From Alphaproteobacteria bacterium (GTDB lineage Bacteria; Pseudomonadota; Alphaproteobacteria; Rhizobiales; Xanthobacteraceae): a stretch of 64,000 nt of DNA. The stretch is taken from positions 1 through 64,000 of the forward strand of contig VBAH01000058.1 in the NCBI GenBank assembly GCA_005884685.1. Direction: 5' to 3'. The notes under the pieces are model-generated. The model worked only from the letters and a program-made list of their open reading frames with translations. It ran no database searches and was not told the DNA's origin. Numbering within the stretch: position 1 is the first letter of the stretch; each line of letters starts with the position of its first letter. The position numbers and the translations under genes were made by a program. Below are positions 63,660 to 64,000 of this stretch, piece by piece.

Positions 63660-64000
63660 ATGGAAATTGCCCGCAGGCATCTGGTGGAAGCCGCATTGAG
63701 CGGAGCCGCATTGCTCGCGCTTGGCGCGCCGGCGTTTGCACAAGTCGCCGCGCAGCCCTTCGCGCAATGGGTCGAGAGCTTCCGCCCCCGCGCGCTCGCC
63801 AAGGGCGTATCCGACGCGACCTATACGCGCGTGATGAGCGGCCTCAAGCCCGACACCACCGTCTTCACCGAAATCCGCAGCCAACCGGAGTTCAATCAGC
63901 AGCTCTGGCAATACCTCAACCGCCGCGTTTCCGACTGGCGCATCCAGACAGGACAGGAGCGCGCCAAGACCTACGCGCCGCTGCTCGCGCGCATCGAGAA
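63660..64000 (+). CDS. Lytic murein transglycosylase (MltB-like), 3' end missing
   Basis: The first 113 residues of an exported protein. Residues 1-27 form a signal (ARRHLVEAALSGAALLALGAPAFA, before QVA). What follows, FAQWVESFRPRALAKGVSDATYTRVMSGLKPD and the segment with SQPEFNQQLWQYLNRRVSDWRI, is the N-terminal part of the SLT_2/MltB transglycosylase domain; the catalytic Glu would lie beyond the right edge. It would cleave peptidoglycan to release anhydromuropeptides. The gene is cut only by the window, not broken. Confidence 0.88.
   Translation, partial: MEIARRHLVEAALSGAALLALGAPAFAQVAAQPFAQWVESFRPRALAKGVSDATYTRVMSGLKPDTTVFTEIRSQPEFNQQLWQYLNRRVSDWRIQTGQERAKTYAPLLARIE

Overview
The window is high-GC DNA from an alphaproteobacterium of the Hyphomicrobiales (Rhizobiales), most like the Bradyrhizobium / Rhodopseudomonas / Xanthobacteraceae side of the order. 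This rests on an AapJQMP-type amino-acid ABC system, a 101-residue NDUFS4-like complex I protein, a two-domain cold-shock protein, and many Bradyrhizobium-style palindromic intergenic repeats. No rRNA, CRISPR array, transposase or phage structural gene was seen. Three tRNA genes are present: Arg-TCT, Pro-TGG and Glu-TTC.

Layout. 1-1062: 5' part of gatA, running off the left edge. 1285-9780: a five-gene oligopeptide ABC importer, an M24 X-Pro-type peptidase and a POT peptide permease. 9781-10743: a metF-like gene split by one in-frame TAG. 11053-14118: an ARPP-1-domain exported protein, a 73-residue biotin carrier protein and a divergent acyl-CoA carboxyltransferase. 14212-18778: a sulfur block (cysteine synthase, AlaX, 3-mercaptopyruvate sulfurtransferase, persulfide dioxygenase-rhodanese fusion) ending in an SDR. 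18779-19883: an NTF2-like protein and an exported beta-carbonic-anhydrase-like protein.

19884-21424 is the most unusual stretch. A decayed copy of the 3' end of the neighbouring aapP gene is followed by a membrane protein with an HExxH motif. That protein has a Cys/Trp tail built on an 11-residue lattice, and is followed immediately by a 30-residue membrane microprotein. A G9 tract forms its ribosome binding region. 21429-25735 is aapPMQJ on the minus strand. 25885-27090 is a cystathionine beta-lyase. 27212-30640 is a second accessory patch (AI-2E permease, serine beta-lactamase-like protein). It too contains a decayed direct copy of a neighbouring gene end, here the LAB_N-domain gene.

30694-34336 (minus) is a GT39 / PAP2 / GT2 / LAB_N envelope-glycosylation operon. 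34428-41860 (minus) is the alpha-2-macroglobulin / PBP1C pair. 42231-51186 is a hexuronate locus: uxuA and a Gfo/Idh oxidoreductase divergent from a FadR-type regulator, uxaC, a TRAP transporter and a fructuronate reductase. 51267-55582 (minus) holds an SsuA/NMT1-like binding protein, two MFS permeases and an Rrf2 regulator lacking most cluster cysteines. 55709-59634 is housekeeping: tRNAs, NDUFS4-like protein, double cold-shock protein, sirtuin, glyoxalase I and a membrane protein. 59681-64000 holds aspartate dehydrogenase, a Bug/TctC binding protein with a fluoroacetate-dehalogenase-like hydrolase, an exported hydrolase, and the start of a lytic transglycosylase cut by the right edge.

Together the genes suggest a soil heterotroph geared to peptides, amino acids, hexuronates and organic acids. 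Most of the window is ordinary core or catabolic content. The two accessory patches bracketed by diverged partial copies of neighbouring genes, and the HExxH / Cys-Trp gene pair in the first, are the parts most likely to be new.
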